NCBI RefSeq assembly: GCF_014490725.1
Contig: NZ_JACOQL010000008.1
Coordinates: 1 to 63,161 of the forward strand
DNA length: 63,161 bases
Reading direction: 5' to 3'
DNA from: Paracoccus amoyensis
GTDB taxonomy: Bacteria > Pseudomonadota > Alphaproteobacteria > Rhodobacterales > Rhodobacteraceae
Made by a program: the position numbers and the translations under genes. Positions 8,921 to 17,104 of the stretch are shown piece by piece. Position 1 is the stretch's first letter, and the number at the start of each line of letters is the position of its first letter. Below the pieces are notes generated by a model that worked only from the letters and a program-made list of their open reading frames with translations, did no database searches and was not told the DNA's origin.

Positions 8921-9901
8921 TCAGCCGCGGGTTTTCAACCACTGGGCCAGTTCGCTCAACAGATCATCCGTCACCTCCGCGCCGGTCAGGACAACCTTGC
9001 CGGCGCGTCCTTTTATCTGCAGCCCCGGTTTGATGTTCAGCGATATGTCGGTCGAAACGGGCTTTCGTTCACCTGCGGATTTCGGGGGCATCAGCGCCGC
9101 GTCCAGAATGGCGCGTTCCTCTGTCGCATCGCTTGGGCAGGCTGCCTGCAAGGATTGCGCCAGCCGCGCGGCCAGTTTCTGATCCTGCTCGATCCCCCTG
9201 ACCAGGGCAAGGCCCAGCTTTTCCGGAATAGCTTCAGGGAAGCGCAAGGCGGGACCAAGCGCCTGATGCAAGGTCACGAAATTCAGGATCTTGGACCTCT
9301 TTGGCGCTGGTGCATGAACAAACAATGCTTTCACCGCCGCCGCCGGGCTGTCGAAAACCCCGATCCGTGCCGCTTCATACGCCAGCCGCCCACGTTCATA
9401 GAAGGACAGATCGGCACGGATTTCATTTTCTTCGACCATCGCCAGATAGGCCTCCGGCGCGCTGTCAAAGGGGCGCAACAGCGCCCTGACCCGACCGAAG
9501 CGGGCATCGTCACCCGTTTCATTCAGCAAGGCCCGCAAGGCCGTCAGACGCCGGGCCCCCGAAATCAGCCCATAACGACCATCCGTTTGAGCCACGACCT
9601 CGATCGGGGTCTGCTGACCACGCGCGGCGATACTGGCTTTCAGCGCAGCCATGTCTTCGACATCCATCTGCATTCTGTCACGATGCAAATGCCCCATATC
9701 CACAGCCGCCACCGGCAGATCAACCAGCAGGCGGCCGGTATCCCTGGCCATGCGCATCTCATCCGCCAGGGCATCCAATGCGGCCCGCGTCGCCGCATCT
9801 GCGGCGACCCTTGCGACGGGGGGGGCAGGCTGAGGGGTGGCCGGTTGGGGCTGTTCTTCGGACACCATGCCAAAGGCACTTAACCGTTTGCGTTTTGCCA
9901 T
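8921..9901 (-). CDS. parB: Plasmid partitioning protein ParB
   Basis: A 326-aa centromere-binding protein. A basic N-terminus (MAKRKRL), which in this family contacts ParA, is followed by the ParB/Srx nuclease-like domain. That domain includes GLISGARRLTALRAL (near residues 111-125; box I-type GxRR) and MVEENEIRADLS (near 155-166; box II). A helix-turn-helix region at about 165-250 would recognise parS. It lies 48 bp downstream of parA, and a parS-like palindrome (9933-9946) fills the gap. ParB spreads on DNA around parS, probably using CTP, as established for the family. Confidence 0.93.
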   Translation of the reverse strand: MAKRKRLSAFGMVSEEQPQPATPQPAPPVARVAADAATRAALDALADEMRMARDTGRLLVDLPVAAVDMGHLHRDRMQMDVEDMAALKASIAARGQQTPIEVVAQTDGRYGLISGARRLTALRALLNETGDDARFGRVRALLRPFDSAPEAYLAMVEENEIRADLSFYERGRLAYEAARIGVFDSPAAAVKALFVHAPAPKRSKILNFVTLHQALGPALRFPEAIPEKLGLALVRGIEQDQKLAARLAQSLQAACPSDATEERAILDAALMPPKSAGERKPVSTDISLNIKPGLQIKGRAGKVVLTGAEVTDDLLSELAQWLKTRG

Positions 9902-9932
9902 CTCAGACCCTCCTGCCCGCTCGCGTGGCGAT

Positions 9933-9946
9933 TTTCGCGTGCGAAA
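9933..9946. promoter_or_regulatory. parS-like palindrome, site 3 (between parA and parB)
   Basis: TTTCGCGTGCGAAA differs from the perfect form by one base at the centre. It sits in the 48-bp parA-parB spacer, where ParB binding could also control parB expression. Confidence 0.6.
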
Positions 9947-9949
9947 CCC

Positions 9950-11356
9950 TCATGCCTCACGCTCCAATTCTTCGCGGCGCCAGATGCCCAGCAGCAGCGA
10001 TTTGAAAGCTGCATAGGTGCGGTCGAATGTCTCGCGCCCGCGGGCATAGGTTTCGCGGTTGAAGTCACGGTAATCCGCCTCATAGATGCCGTGAACCTGT
10101 TCACCCGCCTGCCCGATCAGCGCCGTGAAATCCTGCCGATGTGGTGACAGGGTCTGGCCCAGATAGGATTGGATCAGCCCGGCCATTTCAGCCTGCTGGC
10201 TGGCGTCATAACGCGTCATCACGGCCCGCACGGCATCCCATTCGAAATGCAGTTCGTCCCGGCCAAGGGCGCGGGCGGCGATGTTTTCGCTGTCCTCGAT
10301 ACTGGCGAAGGTCGAATGCAGCATGTCAAAGAAACGACCGGTGGAATCGAATTCAAGGAAGGATGCGCCGAACGGCACCAGAACGATATCGGCCGCCGCC
10401 AGGCCATTGATGGTCAGATAGCCAAGGGCAGGGGGGGTATCAAGGAAGATCAGATCATACTGGTCCAGCACGCCATCGGCGGCCAATGTCTCGGTCAGGG
10501 CATCCCATAATTTCCACCCGCGCGATGCCATGCGCCAGACCGGGATCTGGAATTCGGCCCAATACAGATTCAACTGCGCCCCGATCAGGTCGATATTGGG
10601 CCAATGCGTCGCCTTGATCAGATCACCGGCCTTGATCTTCAGCGCATCGGCCAGGCTGTCATCCATCGCCACCGGTGCCTCGCCCCGGTCAATGCGGCGC
10701 TGGTTATCGACACGCAGGGTTTCACCATAGTGGCGTGCCAGCAGTGGAAAGACGGTTTGCCATTCATCCTCGATCTGCGTGCCGAAAATAGAGGTCAGCG
10801 ACCCTTGGCTGTCCAGATCAATCATCAGCACGCGATAGCCGTCCAGCGCCGCCGACATGGCCAGATGTGCACAGGTCGAGGTCTTGCCGACGCCGCCCTT
10901 GAAATTGGCAACCGCCACGATCTTGGCAGGCAGATCCTTGGGCCGGTAGGGCAGGTATTCCTTTGACTTCGACCCTTGGGCCCCGAAATGGGCGCGCAGG
11001 CGCAAAACCTCGTCCAGGGTGAACCATTTGGCGCCGCCTTCGGTCTCGGATCGTCCCTGCGGCAGGTCGGGGCGTTGGCGCAGCACGCGGCGGAAATGCT
11101 GCGGTGCGATCGGGATCAGATACTTCGTGATTTCCCATGTCGAAAACAGGCGAAGCTGTTTGCCGTCACCGTCCTGCAATCCACGCCCGACAAGATCCTG
11201 ACGACCGCGCCGATAGTTGGTGGCGATCTGCGCCAGCCCATCGGTGCCGGTCGGATCGCCCAGCATCGACAAGGCTCGGTCGGGCGAAATATTGAAATAA
11301 GGAGGGGTGTCCTGGCTGTTCATATCATCTGCCCGTCTGCCTGATCTTTTGTTCAT
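9950..11356 (-). CDS. parA: Plasmid partitioning ATPase ParA
   Basis: A 468-aa Walker-type ATPase that positions plasmid copies by forming gradients on the nucleoid. The deviant Walker A box is FKGGVGKTS (residues 152-160), Walker A' is LMIDLDSQGSLT, and Walker B is DLIFLDTPPALG. An N-terminal extension of about 140 residues includes a helix-turn-helix-like segment (STWEITKYL). This marks the type Ia class, in which ParA also represses its own operon. The start may instead be the ATG at 11323 (MNSQDTPPYF), as neither has a strong ribosome site. It is divergent from repA, with the origin between them. Confidence 0.94.
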   Translation of the reverse strand: MNKRSGRRADDMNSQDTPPYFNISPDRALSMLGDPTGTDGLAQIATNYRRGRQDLVGRGLQDGDGKQLRLFSTWEITKYLIPIAPQHFRRVLRQRPDLPQGRSETEGGAKWFTLDEVLRLRAHFGAQGSKSKEYLPYRPKDLPAKIVAVANFKGGVGKTSTCAHLAMSAALDGYRVLMIDLDSQGSLTSIFGTQIEDEWQTVFPLLARHYGETLRVDNQRRIDRGEAPVAMDDSLADALKIKAGDLIKATHWPNIDLIGAQLNLYWAEFQIPVWRMASRGWKLWDALTETLAADGVLDQYDLIFLDTPPALGYLTINGLAAADIVLVPFGASFLEFDSTGRFFDMLHSTFASIEDSENIAARALGRDELHFEWDAVRAVMTRYDASQQAEMAGLIQSYLGQTLSPHRQDFTALIGQAGEQVHGIYEADYRDFNRETYARGRETFDRTYAAFKSLLLGIWRREELEREA

Positions 11357-11676
11357 TATAGGGTGCCGTGTAACGCCTTTTGTGCATCATACCAATAAAT
11401 GCGCTACATGCGAGGTATTTCGCAACATTTATCCCCTTTCTCAGCAAATTCCGGGCGTTCCACGAGTAAAACCGTTGCAGATCCGTCAGCCCTGCTGGTT
11501 AGAATCCAGTTATATAGTAGTTACGCATGATCCGGATGACCGTGATTTCCGGATAGTCTTTTGTTCTTCAGGCATTTTTTAGCTGGTCGATAATCATCAG
11601 ATGAATCTGATCCCACGATAAAGCGACTCTGATCCCCCGACAGGGTGACTCTGATCCCCCGAAAGTTTTTGCCCCG
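11357..11676. other. Probable origin of replication (oriV) region
   Basis: This stretch between the divergent parA and repA starts contains no credible gene. Its first two thirds (about 11360-11590) are AT-richer than the surroundings and could serve as the melting region. Three iterons (11603-11662) and a perfect DnaA box (11705-11713) follow immediately before repA. The promoters of both parA and repA must also lie here. Confidence 0.75.
11603..11662 (+). repeat. Three iterons with exact 22-bp spacing
   Basis: GACTCTGATCCCCCGA occurs perfectly at 11625-11640 and 11647-11662. A variant with two changes (GAATCTGATCCCACGA) lies at 11603-11618. The unit starts are 22 bp apart, two helical turns, so initiator monomers would line up on one face of the helix. 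The position just upstream of repA is the classic iteron arrangement of initiator-binding and copy-control sites. Confidence 0.85.
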
Positions 11677-12858
11677 ATGCGGTCGCATCGCTGGACCGGT
11701 GATCTGTGGATAAGTAGGATGGGTGTCAATGAAACGACGAATCCGGAAAGGGGGCAGAAGACACCCGAATACCCGGATGACATGGCTGAGCAGCAGCCCG
11801 ACAAGACCGGCACAGACTGGCGGCGGGAGAGAGACAGGAAAGGGCAGGGGATGGTCACATCATCTCCGGCAATGGCCGCGGGCGAGACCCGGCTGATGCA
11901 GGATTTCTTCGTATGCGATTTTTTCGCCGCCGTGCCCAAGCACGATCTGGCCTCGATGGAGCATCCGATCTTTTCACTGTCGACCCGACCTGACCGCCGC
12001 GTGGTCAGCTATGAACATAACGGGGCGACGCTGACGGTGACGCCCAGTGTCAAGGGGCGGGCCACGATCTTTGACGCCGACATCCTGATCTTCTGCATCA
12101 GCCAGTTGATGGCGGCGATCAATGCCGGTCGGGCGGTGTCGCGCAAACTGACCCTGACCGCGCATGATCTGCTGCTGGCGACGAACCGCGAAACCTCGGG
12201 CGATGGCTACAAGCGTCTGCGCGACGCGTTCGAGCGTCTGGCCGGCACCCGCATCACCACCAATATCGTCACCGGAGAGCATGAGGTCACGTCGGGCTTT
12301 GGTCTGATCGAAAGCTGGGAGATTGTCCGAAAGACCCGCGCGGGCCGCATGGTCGCCGTGGCCATCACCCTGTCGGAATGGCTGTTTCAGGCGGTATTGT
12401 CGCGATCCGTCCTGACGCTCAGCCGTGATTACTTTCGCATGCGAAAGCCGTTGGAGCGGCGGATCTATGAACTGGCGCGCAAGCATTGCGGCCGCCAGCC
12501 GGAATGGACCATCTCGGTTGCGGTGCTGGCCAAGAAGACCGGCTCGACCAGTCCGGTGCGTGTTTTCCGCGCGATGCTGCGCGACATGATCCGAGAAAAC
12601 CGTTTGCCCGATTATATCCTGTCCGAAGAACCCGGCGATATCTTGCGCATCACCCCTCGCACGGCTGTGATCGAGGCGGGCGAGGGCCCGCATTTGCAGC
12701 CCGAAACGCTGGATGAGGCGCGCGCCCTGCGCCCCGGTTCAGACGTCTATGCACTGCAGGCGGAATGGCGTAACTGGTGGGCCGCAACCGGCCGCCCTCG
12801 TCTGCGCAGCGCAGACAAGGCGTTTCTTGGCTGGATCAGGACACGTAAAGAGGACTGA
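11677..12858 (+). CDS. repA: Replication initiator protein RepA
   Basis: Plasmid initiator of the RPA family (RepA-type replicase of Rhodobacteraceae plasmids), which would bind the iterons and open the origin. The open frame is 393 codons, but a DnaA box overlaps its first codons. The true start is probably ATG 11719 (379 aa) or one of the ATGs at 11782 or 11851. The conserved core begins near LMQDFFVCDFF and includes MEHPIFSLSTRPD, a winged-helix-like region (LLLATNRETSGDGYKRLRDAFERLAGTRI) and DYFRMRKPLERRIYELARKHCG. A parS-like palindrome is embedded in the coding sequence at 12433-12446. Confidence 0.9.
   Translation: MRSHRWTGDLWISRMGVNETTNPERGQKTPEYPDDMAEQQPDKTGTDWRRERDRKGQGMVTSSPAMAAGETRLMQDFFVCDFFAAVPKHDLASMEHPIFSLSTRPDRRVVSYEHNGATLTVTPSVKGRATIFDADILIFCISQLMAAINAGRAVSRKLTLTAHDLLLATNRETSGDGYKRLRDAFERLAGTRITTNIVTGEHEVTSGFGLIESWEIVRKTRAGRMVAVAITLSEWLFQAVLSRSVLTLSRDYFRMRKPLERRIYELARKHCGRQPEWTISVAVLAKKTGSTSPVRVFRAMLRDMIRENRLPDYILSEEPGDILRITPRTAVIEAGEGPHLQPETLDEARALRPGSDVYALQAEWRNWWAATGRPRLRSADKAFLGWIRTRKED
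11705..11713 (-). promoter_or_regulatory. DnaA box
   Basis: TGTGGATAA is the exact reverse complement of the consensus DnaA box TTATCCACA. It lies 43 bp after the last iteron, suggesting that host DnaA assists RepA at this origin. Its overlap with the first codons of the longest repA frame argues for a start downstream of 11713. Confidence 0.8.
12433..12446. promoter_or_regulatory. parS-like palindrome, site 4 (inside repA)
   Basis: TTTCGCATGCGAAA, extendable to a perfect 16-bp palindrome (C...G), lies within the repA reading frame and is translated there as part of FRMRK. It is identical to site 2. Location inside the initiator gene is unusual and could couple partition-complex formation to repA transcription. 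Confidence 0.6.
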
Positions 12859-12859
12859 G

Positions 12860-13453
12860 ATGGACAATCTGGGCGCTTGCGTCTTTGCAAGCTGGCAGCC
12901 GGGGATCGGTGATCCGACGCCGTTGGGCTGGCTGACCGTCATGCTGTATGCGCTGGTCGCGGGCCTTGCCTTCCGCGTCGCCGGCCGGGTGAGCTTTCCA
13001 CTGGAAACGCGCTGCCGCGAACGCAGCTTCTGGATGATTGTCGGCATCCTGATGGTGCTTCTGGCGGTGAACAAGCAGCTGGATCTGCAATCGGCGCTGA
13101 CCGCCACCGGGCGTTGCCTGGCCAAGATGCAGGGCTGGTATGAAGACCGGCGCACCGTGCAAAAGGATTTCCTGATCGGTCTGGCCGCTTTGGCTGCCGT
13201 CTTTCTGGCGGCCATCCTTGCGATGTTGCGGGGCAGTTGGTCGCGCACAGGACTGGCGGTCGTCGGGCTGGTCTTTGTCTGTGGCTTCGTGATGATGCGC
13301 GCCGTGGGCTTTCACCACTTCGACAAGATGCTGGGCGTGCCGGTCATGGGGATCCGTGCCAACGGCATTCTGGAATGGACCGGACCGGTCCTGATCGCCA
13401 TCAGCGGATTTGCTCTTCTCCGAAAGAACAACTTTTCGCAATCTGTGTGGTGA
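12860..13453 (+). CDS. Uncharacterised integral membrane protein
   Basis: 197 aa from the ATG at 12860, one base after the repA stop and with AAAGAGGA upstream. The frame is open farther upstream inside repA, but this start is clearly better. Four or five hydrophobic helices (for example LTVMLYALVAGLAF, SFWMIVGILMVLLAV, FLIGLAALAAVFLAAIL, GLAVVGLVFVCGFVMM) are joined by short loops, and an FHHFDKMLG motif precedes the last helix. No enzyme family is recognised. Position between repA and the EPS operon leaves the role open. It may be co-transcribed with repA. Confidence 0.75.
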   Translation: MDNLGACVFASWQPGIGDPTPLGWLTVMLYALVAGLAFRVAGRVSFPLETRCRERSFWMIVGILMVLLAVNKQLDLQSALTATGRCLAKMQGWYEDRRTVQKDFLIGLAALAAVFLAAILAMLRGSWSRTGLAVVGLVFVCGFVMMRAVGFHHFDKMLGVPVMGIRANGILEWTGPVLIAISGFALLRKNNFSQSVW

Positions 13454-13520
13454 GGATATGGCTGATCCTTGGCAAGTCGGGCTAATGTCGTCCGGTATTT
13501 TTTTTGTGTGGTAAGTGATC

Positions 13521-14660
13521 ATGGCTCGTATCCCCTTCAACAAACCGTCTTTGGTCGGACGTGAATTCGCCTTGCTCGAAGACGCGCTTGGTCGGGGGCA
13601 GCTTTCGGGGGATGGCCATTTCACCAAGCTCTGCAATGCAGAGATCGCCGAACTGACGGACGCGAGCACCGCGCTGCTGACGCATTCCTGCACGGCTGCG
13701 CTGGAAATGGCTGCCATCCTTTGCGACCTTGCCCCCGGGGATGAGGTCATCATGCCCTCCTTCACCTTCGTCTCGACCGCCAATGCGGTGGCATTGCGGG
13801 GGGCGGTGCCGGTCTTCGTGGATATCGACCCCGATACGCTGAACATCGACCCAAGCCAGGTCGAAGCGGCGATCACCCCCAAAACCCGCGCCATCTTTGC
13901 GGTTCACTATGCAGGCTTTCCTGCCGATATGGACGCTTTGGCCGATATCGCCCGCGCCCATGACCTGCTGTTGGTCGAGGATGCCGCGCAGGCGCTTGGA
14001 TCGACATACAAGGGACGCAAGGCAGGCAGTCTGGGCGATATGGCCGCCTTCAGCTTTCATGAAACCAAGAACATCATCAGCGGCGAAGGGGGGGCCCTGA
14101 CCGTCATGCGCCCCGACCTGATCGAACGGGCCGAGATCATCCGCGAAAAAGGCACCAACCGGTCGCGCTTTCTGCGCGGACAGGTCGATAAATATACCTG
14201 GGTCGATATCGGGTCGTCTTTCCTGCCGGGCGAGCTGGTCGCAGCCTTCCTTTATGGTCAGCTTGAACAAGAGCCGGCGATCCGCCGGACGCGGCTTGGG
14301 CTGTTCGACCACTATCACGCGGCTTTCGCGGATCTGGCCGCGCGTGGCCGGGTTGCGTTGCCGCGTCAGCCAAAAGAGACGACGGGCAACGGCCATATGT
14401 TCTATCTGCTGATGCGCGATATCGAGGACCGCGACGCCTTCATCACGCATTTGCGCGACCATGACATCATCGCCCCCTTCCATTATGTCCCCCTGCACAG
14501 CGCCCCCGGCGGGCGGCGCTTTGGCCGCGCCGATCATGACCTGCCGGTGACGGATGAAACCTATGCCCGGCTTGTCCGCCTGCCTTTGTATTTCACGCTG
14601 GGCGATGAGATAGACCGGGTCATCGACATCTCGCGCGCATGGCTTGGCGCAAACGCCTGA
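13521..14660 (+). CDS. wecE: Nucleotide-sugar 4-aminotransferase (WecE/RffA-like)
   Basis: A 379-aa PLP-dependent enzyme of the DegT/DnrJ/EryC1 family. The sequence follows E. coli WecE/RffA closely: IPFNKPSLVG at the start, VIMPSFTFVSTANA, VEDAAQALGSTYKGR, the PLP lysine in FSFHETKN (Lys183), and REKGTNRSRFLRGQVDKYTW. That enzyme converts dTDP-4-keto-6-deoxyglucose to dTDP-4-amino-4,6-dideoxygalactose. No dTDP-sugar synthesis genes (rmlA, rmlB) are on this plasmid, so the substrate must come from the chromosome. GTG 13515 is an alternative start. It is the first gene of a six-gene operon running to 18665. Confidence 0.9.
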   Translation: MARIPFNKPSLVGREFALLEDALGRGQLSGDGHFTKLCNAEIAELTDASTALLTHSCTAALEMAAILCDLAPGDEVIMPSFTFVSTANAVALRGAVPVFVDIDPDTLNIDPSQVEAAITPKTRAIFAVHYAGFPADMDALADIARAHDLLLVEDAAQALGSTYKGRKAGSLGDMAAFSFHETKNIISGEGGALTVMRPDLIERAEIIREKGTNRSRFLRGQVDKYTWVDIGSSFLPGELVAAFLYGQLEQEPAIRRTRLGLFDHYHAAFADLAARGRVALPRQPKETTGNGHMFYLLMRDIEDRDAFITHLRDHDIIAPFHYVPLHSAPGGRRFGRADHDLPVTDETYARLVRLPLYFTLGDEIDRVIDISRAWLGANA

Positions 14661-14668
14661 GGTTCTGA

Positions 14669-15229
14669 ATGGCATATCTGAGTGAAGAGGCCCTGCACGG
14701 CATGGGATTTGCCGCGCTTGGCCGGAATGTGAAGATCAGCGACAAGGCGGTTTTCTATGGAACCGGGCAGATGCGGATTGGCGATAACAGCCGCATTGAC
14801 GATTTCTGTGTCGTTTCGGGTAATGTTCAAATGAAACGCAACAGTCACCTTTCTCCATTTTGTCTTGTGAATGGTGGCAAGGCTGGGATCTCTATCGGTG
14901 AATTCACTGGGTTGTCCTATGGGGTCAAGGTTTTTGCACATTCGGACGATTATAGCGGCGAAGCTCTGATAGGCCCCACGGTTCCAAAGGAATATACGAA
15001 GGTTCATGCTGCATTCACCGATATTGGCAGGCATGTCGTGATTGGTGCAGGCAGCATCGTCAGTGCCGGTGCAAGTATCGGAGATGGTTGTGCAATTGGG
15101 GCTGCGACACTGGTTCTGCGGCCTCTGCCAGCCTGGGGAATTTATGCAGGCGTTCCGGCGCGAAAGTTGCGTGATCGCAAGCGCGACCTGTTGCAGCTTG
15201 AACAGGAATATCTGGCCGGGGAAGGCTAA
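14669..15229 (+). CDS. Hexapeptide-repeat acetyltransferase
   Basis: A 186-aa left-handed beta-helix acyltransferase. The hexapeptide pattern runs through KISDKAVFYGTGQMRIGDNS, GISIGEFTGLSYG and HVVIGAGSIVSAGASIGDG, and it closes with the family-typical GIYAGVPARKLRDR. A likely catalytic histidine is in VFAHSDDYSG. It begins 8 bp after the transaminase stop. An acetyl transfer to the 4-amino sugar made by that enzyme would fit the context, but a sugar O-acetyltransferase is equally compatible with the sequence. The soluble enzyme would act in the cytoplasm on a nucleotide sugar or a lipid-linked unit. Confidence 0.8.
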   Translation: MAYLSEEALHGMGFAALGRNVKISDKAVFYGTGQMRIGDNSRIDDFCVVSGNVQMKRNSHLSPFCLVNGGKAGISIGEFTGLSYGVKVFAHSDDYSGEALIGPTVPKEYTKVHAAFTDIGRHVVIGAGSIVSAGASIGDGCAIGAATLVLRPLPAWGIYAGVPARKLRDRKRDLLQLEQEYLAGEG

Positions 15230-15231
15230 GC

Positions 15232-16125
15232 GTGGCGGGACAGCGGAACTATATCATCTACACCTGGCCCTGGTCTGAAACCAATGGCGGGGTCATATTC
15301 ATGCACCATCTGGCGCATGAGCTGAACCAGATGGGGGAACGCGCCCTGCTGTGGCGGATCGGACCGATCATTCCTTTGGGGCCGCGCGGCTGGATGCGCT
15401 GGCGGCTGACCCGTAATCCGATGCTGACCAACCCTTATCTGGATACGCCGATCGCCCGCCGCCGCGATCTGACATCGCAATCCATTGTCGTCTATCCTGA
15501 ACTGGCCCCCGGCAATCCGCTGAAGGCTGCGAATGTCGTGCGCTGGTTGCTTTACAAGCCTGGTCTACGACACCCATATGATTTTGGTCAGGATGAGATG
15601 TTCTTCAGGGCGGGGGCAATGTCGGATCTGCCTGAAATCACCGGCGGTGCGCCCGATCTGTATTTGTGGAAGATCAATCCCGCCTATCGCAATGAAAACC
15701 GGCCAGATCGCAAAGGCGTCTGCTATCTGGTGCGCAAGGGCGATGCCAAACCCCGCATCCCCGAAACCGAAGCCGCAGAGGCGATCCAGGTCGATGGCAT
15801 GTCGCATGAGGAAATGAACGAGATCTTTAACCGCTGCGACACGTTCTATTCCTATGACGAGGCGACGATGTATTCGCAATTCGCCGCCATCGCAGGTTGC
15901 ACCAGTATCGTGGTGCCAGGTCTGTTCAAATCGCGCGAAGAGTGGGCGACGCAACATGCAAAGGCACGCTACGGCGTCGCATATGGCAATTCGCCGTCCG
16001 AGTTGGAGCATGCGCGTTCAACTCGCGATCAAATGATCAAAGATATACGCGCGCGCGAAGCGGAAGGCGTCAATACCGTGCGGCGCTTTGTCGATCTGAC
16101 CAGGCGCCGTTTCTGGAACGAATAA
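15232..16125 (+). CDS. Putative glycosyltransferase-like protein, family uncertain
   Basis: 297 aa, starting at GTG 15232, 2 bp after the acetyltransferase stop. It opens with YIIYTWPWSETNGGVIFMHHLAHEL, the layout of a GT-B N-terminal Rossmann strand followed by a helix carrying the acceptor region. A second half has CDTFYSYDEATMYSQFAAIAGCTSIVVPG, like the donor-binding Glu region of GT-B enzymes. It vaguely recalls WavQ-type LPS or O-antigen proteins. No signal peptide or membrane span is seen. Operon position supports an EPS assembly role; the reaction is unknown. Confidence 0.6.
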   Translation: MAGQRNYIIYTWPWSETNGGVIFMHHLAHELNQMGERALLWRIGPIIPLGPRGWMRWRLTRNPMLTNPYLDTPIARRRDLTSQSIVVYPELAPGNPLKAANVVRWLLYKPGLRHPYDFGQDEMFFRAGAMSDLPEITGGAPDLYLWKINPAYRNENRPDRKGVCYLVRKGDAKPRIPETEAAEAIQVDGMSHEEMNEIFNRCDTFYSYDEATMYSQFAAIAGCTSIVVPGLFKSREEWATQHAKARYGVAYGNSPSELEHARSTRDQMIKDIRAREAEGVNTVRRFVDLTRRRFWNE

Positions 16126-16133
16126 GGAAAACA

Positions 16134-17096
16134 ATGGTGGCCTTGTCGACCACGGATCTGCTGCGCCGGGCCATGCCCAAGATTGCCGGACCCGGTAATC
16201 TGAAACTTCGCCTGCGGGTCTGGCTTGCAGCCCTGGCCAACCGCCGCCAGTTTTCGGCCTTGGCGGGCGATCCGTCGCCCTCCTTGCAGATGATGGCGCG
16301 GGAACGGCCGGCTGTGCTGGCCGGGCCGCTGGTCTGGCCCTATCTGTGCGCCGGCTGGGACGCGGATGAGCGGTTGAAACGGATACAGGCGCATTACCGG
16401 ATCGTGGACCGGCTGGGCGCTCCTTTTCCGTTTTCAGCGGATGAGCGGCTGGTTCTGGCAGACCTGGATGCGACCTATCCCGGTCTGCGCATCGTCCTGG
16501 ACCAGCCGAAATGGTTCATGCGCGAAGGGGGATTGACGCTGAACCTGTTCGTCGATGATTTCCGCGCCTATTCGCTGGCCTTTTCCTTTTCCGACAGTGC
16601 GGATGGGCAAGAGACGACCGAGCAGGGATCTGGTGGGCCGGAATCTGGTGGGCAGGGGATTGATTGCCTGATCGGGGCCATTCAGGGGCGTAACACCGAT
16701 GAGGCGGCAGATCTGTATCGCGACCTGACCAAGGCCGCGCATGGCCTGCGCCCCCGCGATTTCCTGATCGAGATGTGCCGCATCCTGTGCCGCCACTGGA
16801 ATGTGCGGACCCTGCTGGCCGTGCGTGACAGCGAACGGCACCATCGCCACCCCTTCTTTGGCGGCAAGAAGATCGCGCCACAGGATTATGATGCCATCTG
16901 GCAGGATCGCGGCGGCGCACTGGCCGGCCCGCATTTTTACCATCTTCCAATTGAATCCGAACGCCGCGATGAAAATGATATAAAGCCGAACAAGCGGTCG
17001 CTATACCGGCGCCGTTACAAATTCCTTGATGGGCTGGAAGCCGAAATTTTCCAGACCTTGCCAAAGCTTGCACCGGTGCGATTTGCGGATCGATAA
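16134..17096 (+). CDS. VirK/YbjX (DUF535) family protein
   Basis: 320 aa from ATG 16134, with AAGGAAA upstream; the longer frame from 15897 overlaps the previous gene. It shows the DUF535 pattern: an N-terminal YLCAGWDADERLKRIQAHYRIVDRLG, a central region with LLAVRDSERHHRHPFF, and the highly typical end KPNKRSLYRRRYKFLDGL. Relatives include Shigella/Salmonella VirK and E. coli YbjX, linked to envelope or lipid A maintenance without a defined biochemistry. A short low-complexity insert (EQGSGGPESGGQG, about residue 160) separates the halves. It is unusual inside an EPS operon and may act on the cell surface or on an acceptor lipid. Confidence 0.8.
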   Translation: MVALSTTDLLRRAMPKIAGPGNLKLRLRVWLAALANRRQFSALAGDPSPSLQMMARERPAVLAGPLVWPYLCAGWDADERLKRIQAHYRIVDRLGAPFPFSADERLVLADLDATYPGLRIVLDQPKWFMREGGLTLNLFVDDFRAYSLAFSFSDSADGQETTEQGSGGPESGGQGIDCLIGAIQGRNTDEAADLYRDLTKAAHGLRPRDFLIEMCRILCRHWNVRTLLAVRDSERHHRHPFFGGKKIAPQDYDAIWQDRGGALAGPHFYHLPIESERRDENDIKPNKRSLYRRRYKFLDGLEAEIFQTLPKLAPVRFADR

Positions 17097-17104
17097 GAAA
17101 CCAG

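Noticed and set aside
11307..11582. 91-codon plus-strand frame across the origin
   Set aside because: It begins inside parA on the opposite strand and runs through the AT-rich origin; composition is not protein-like.
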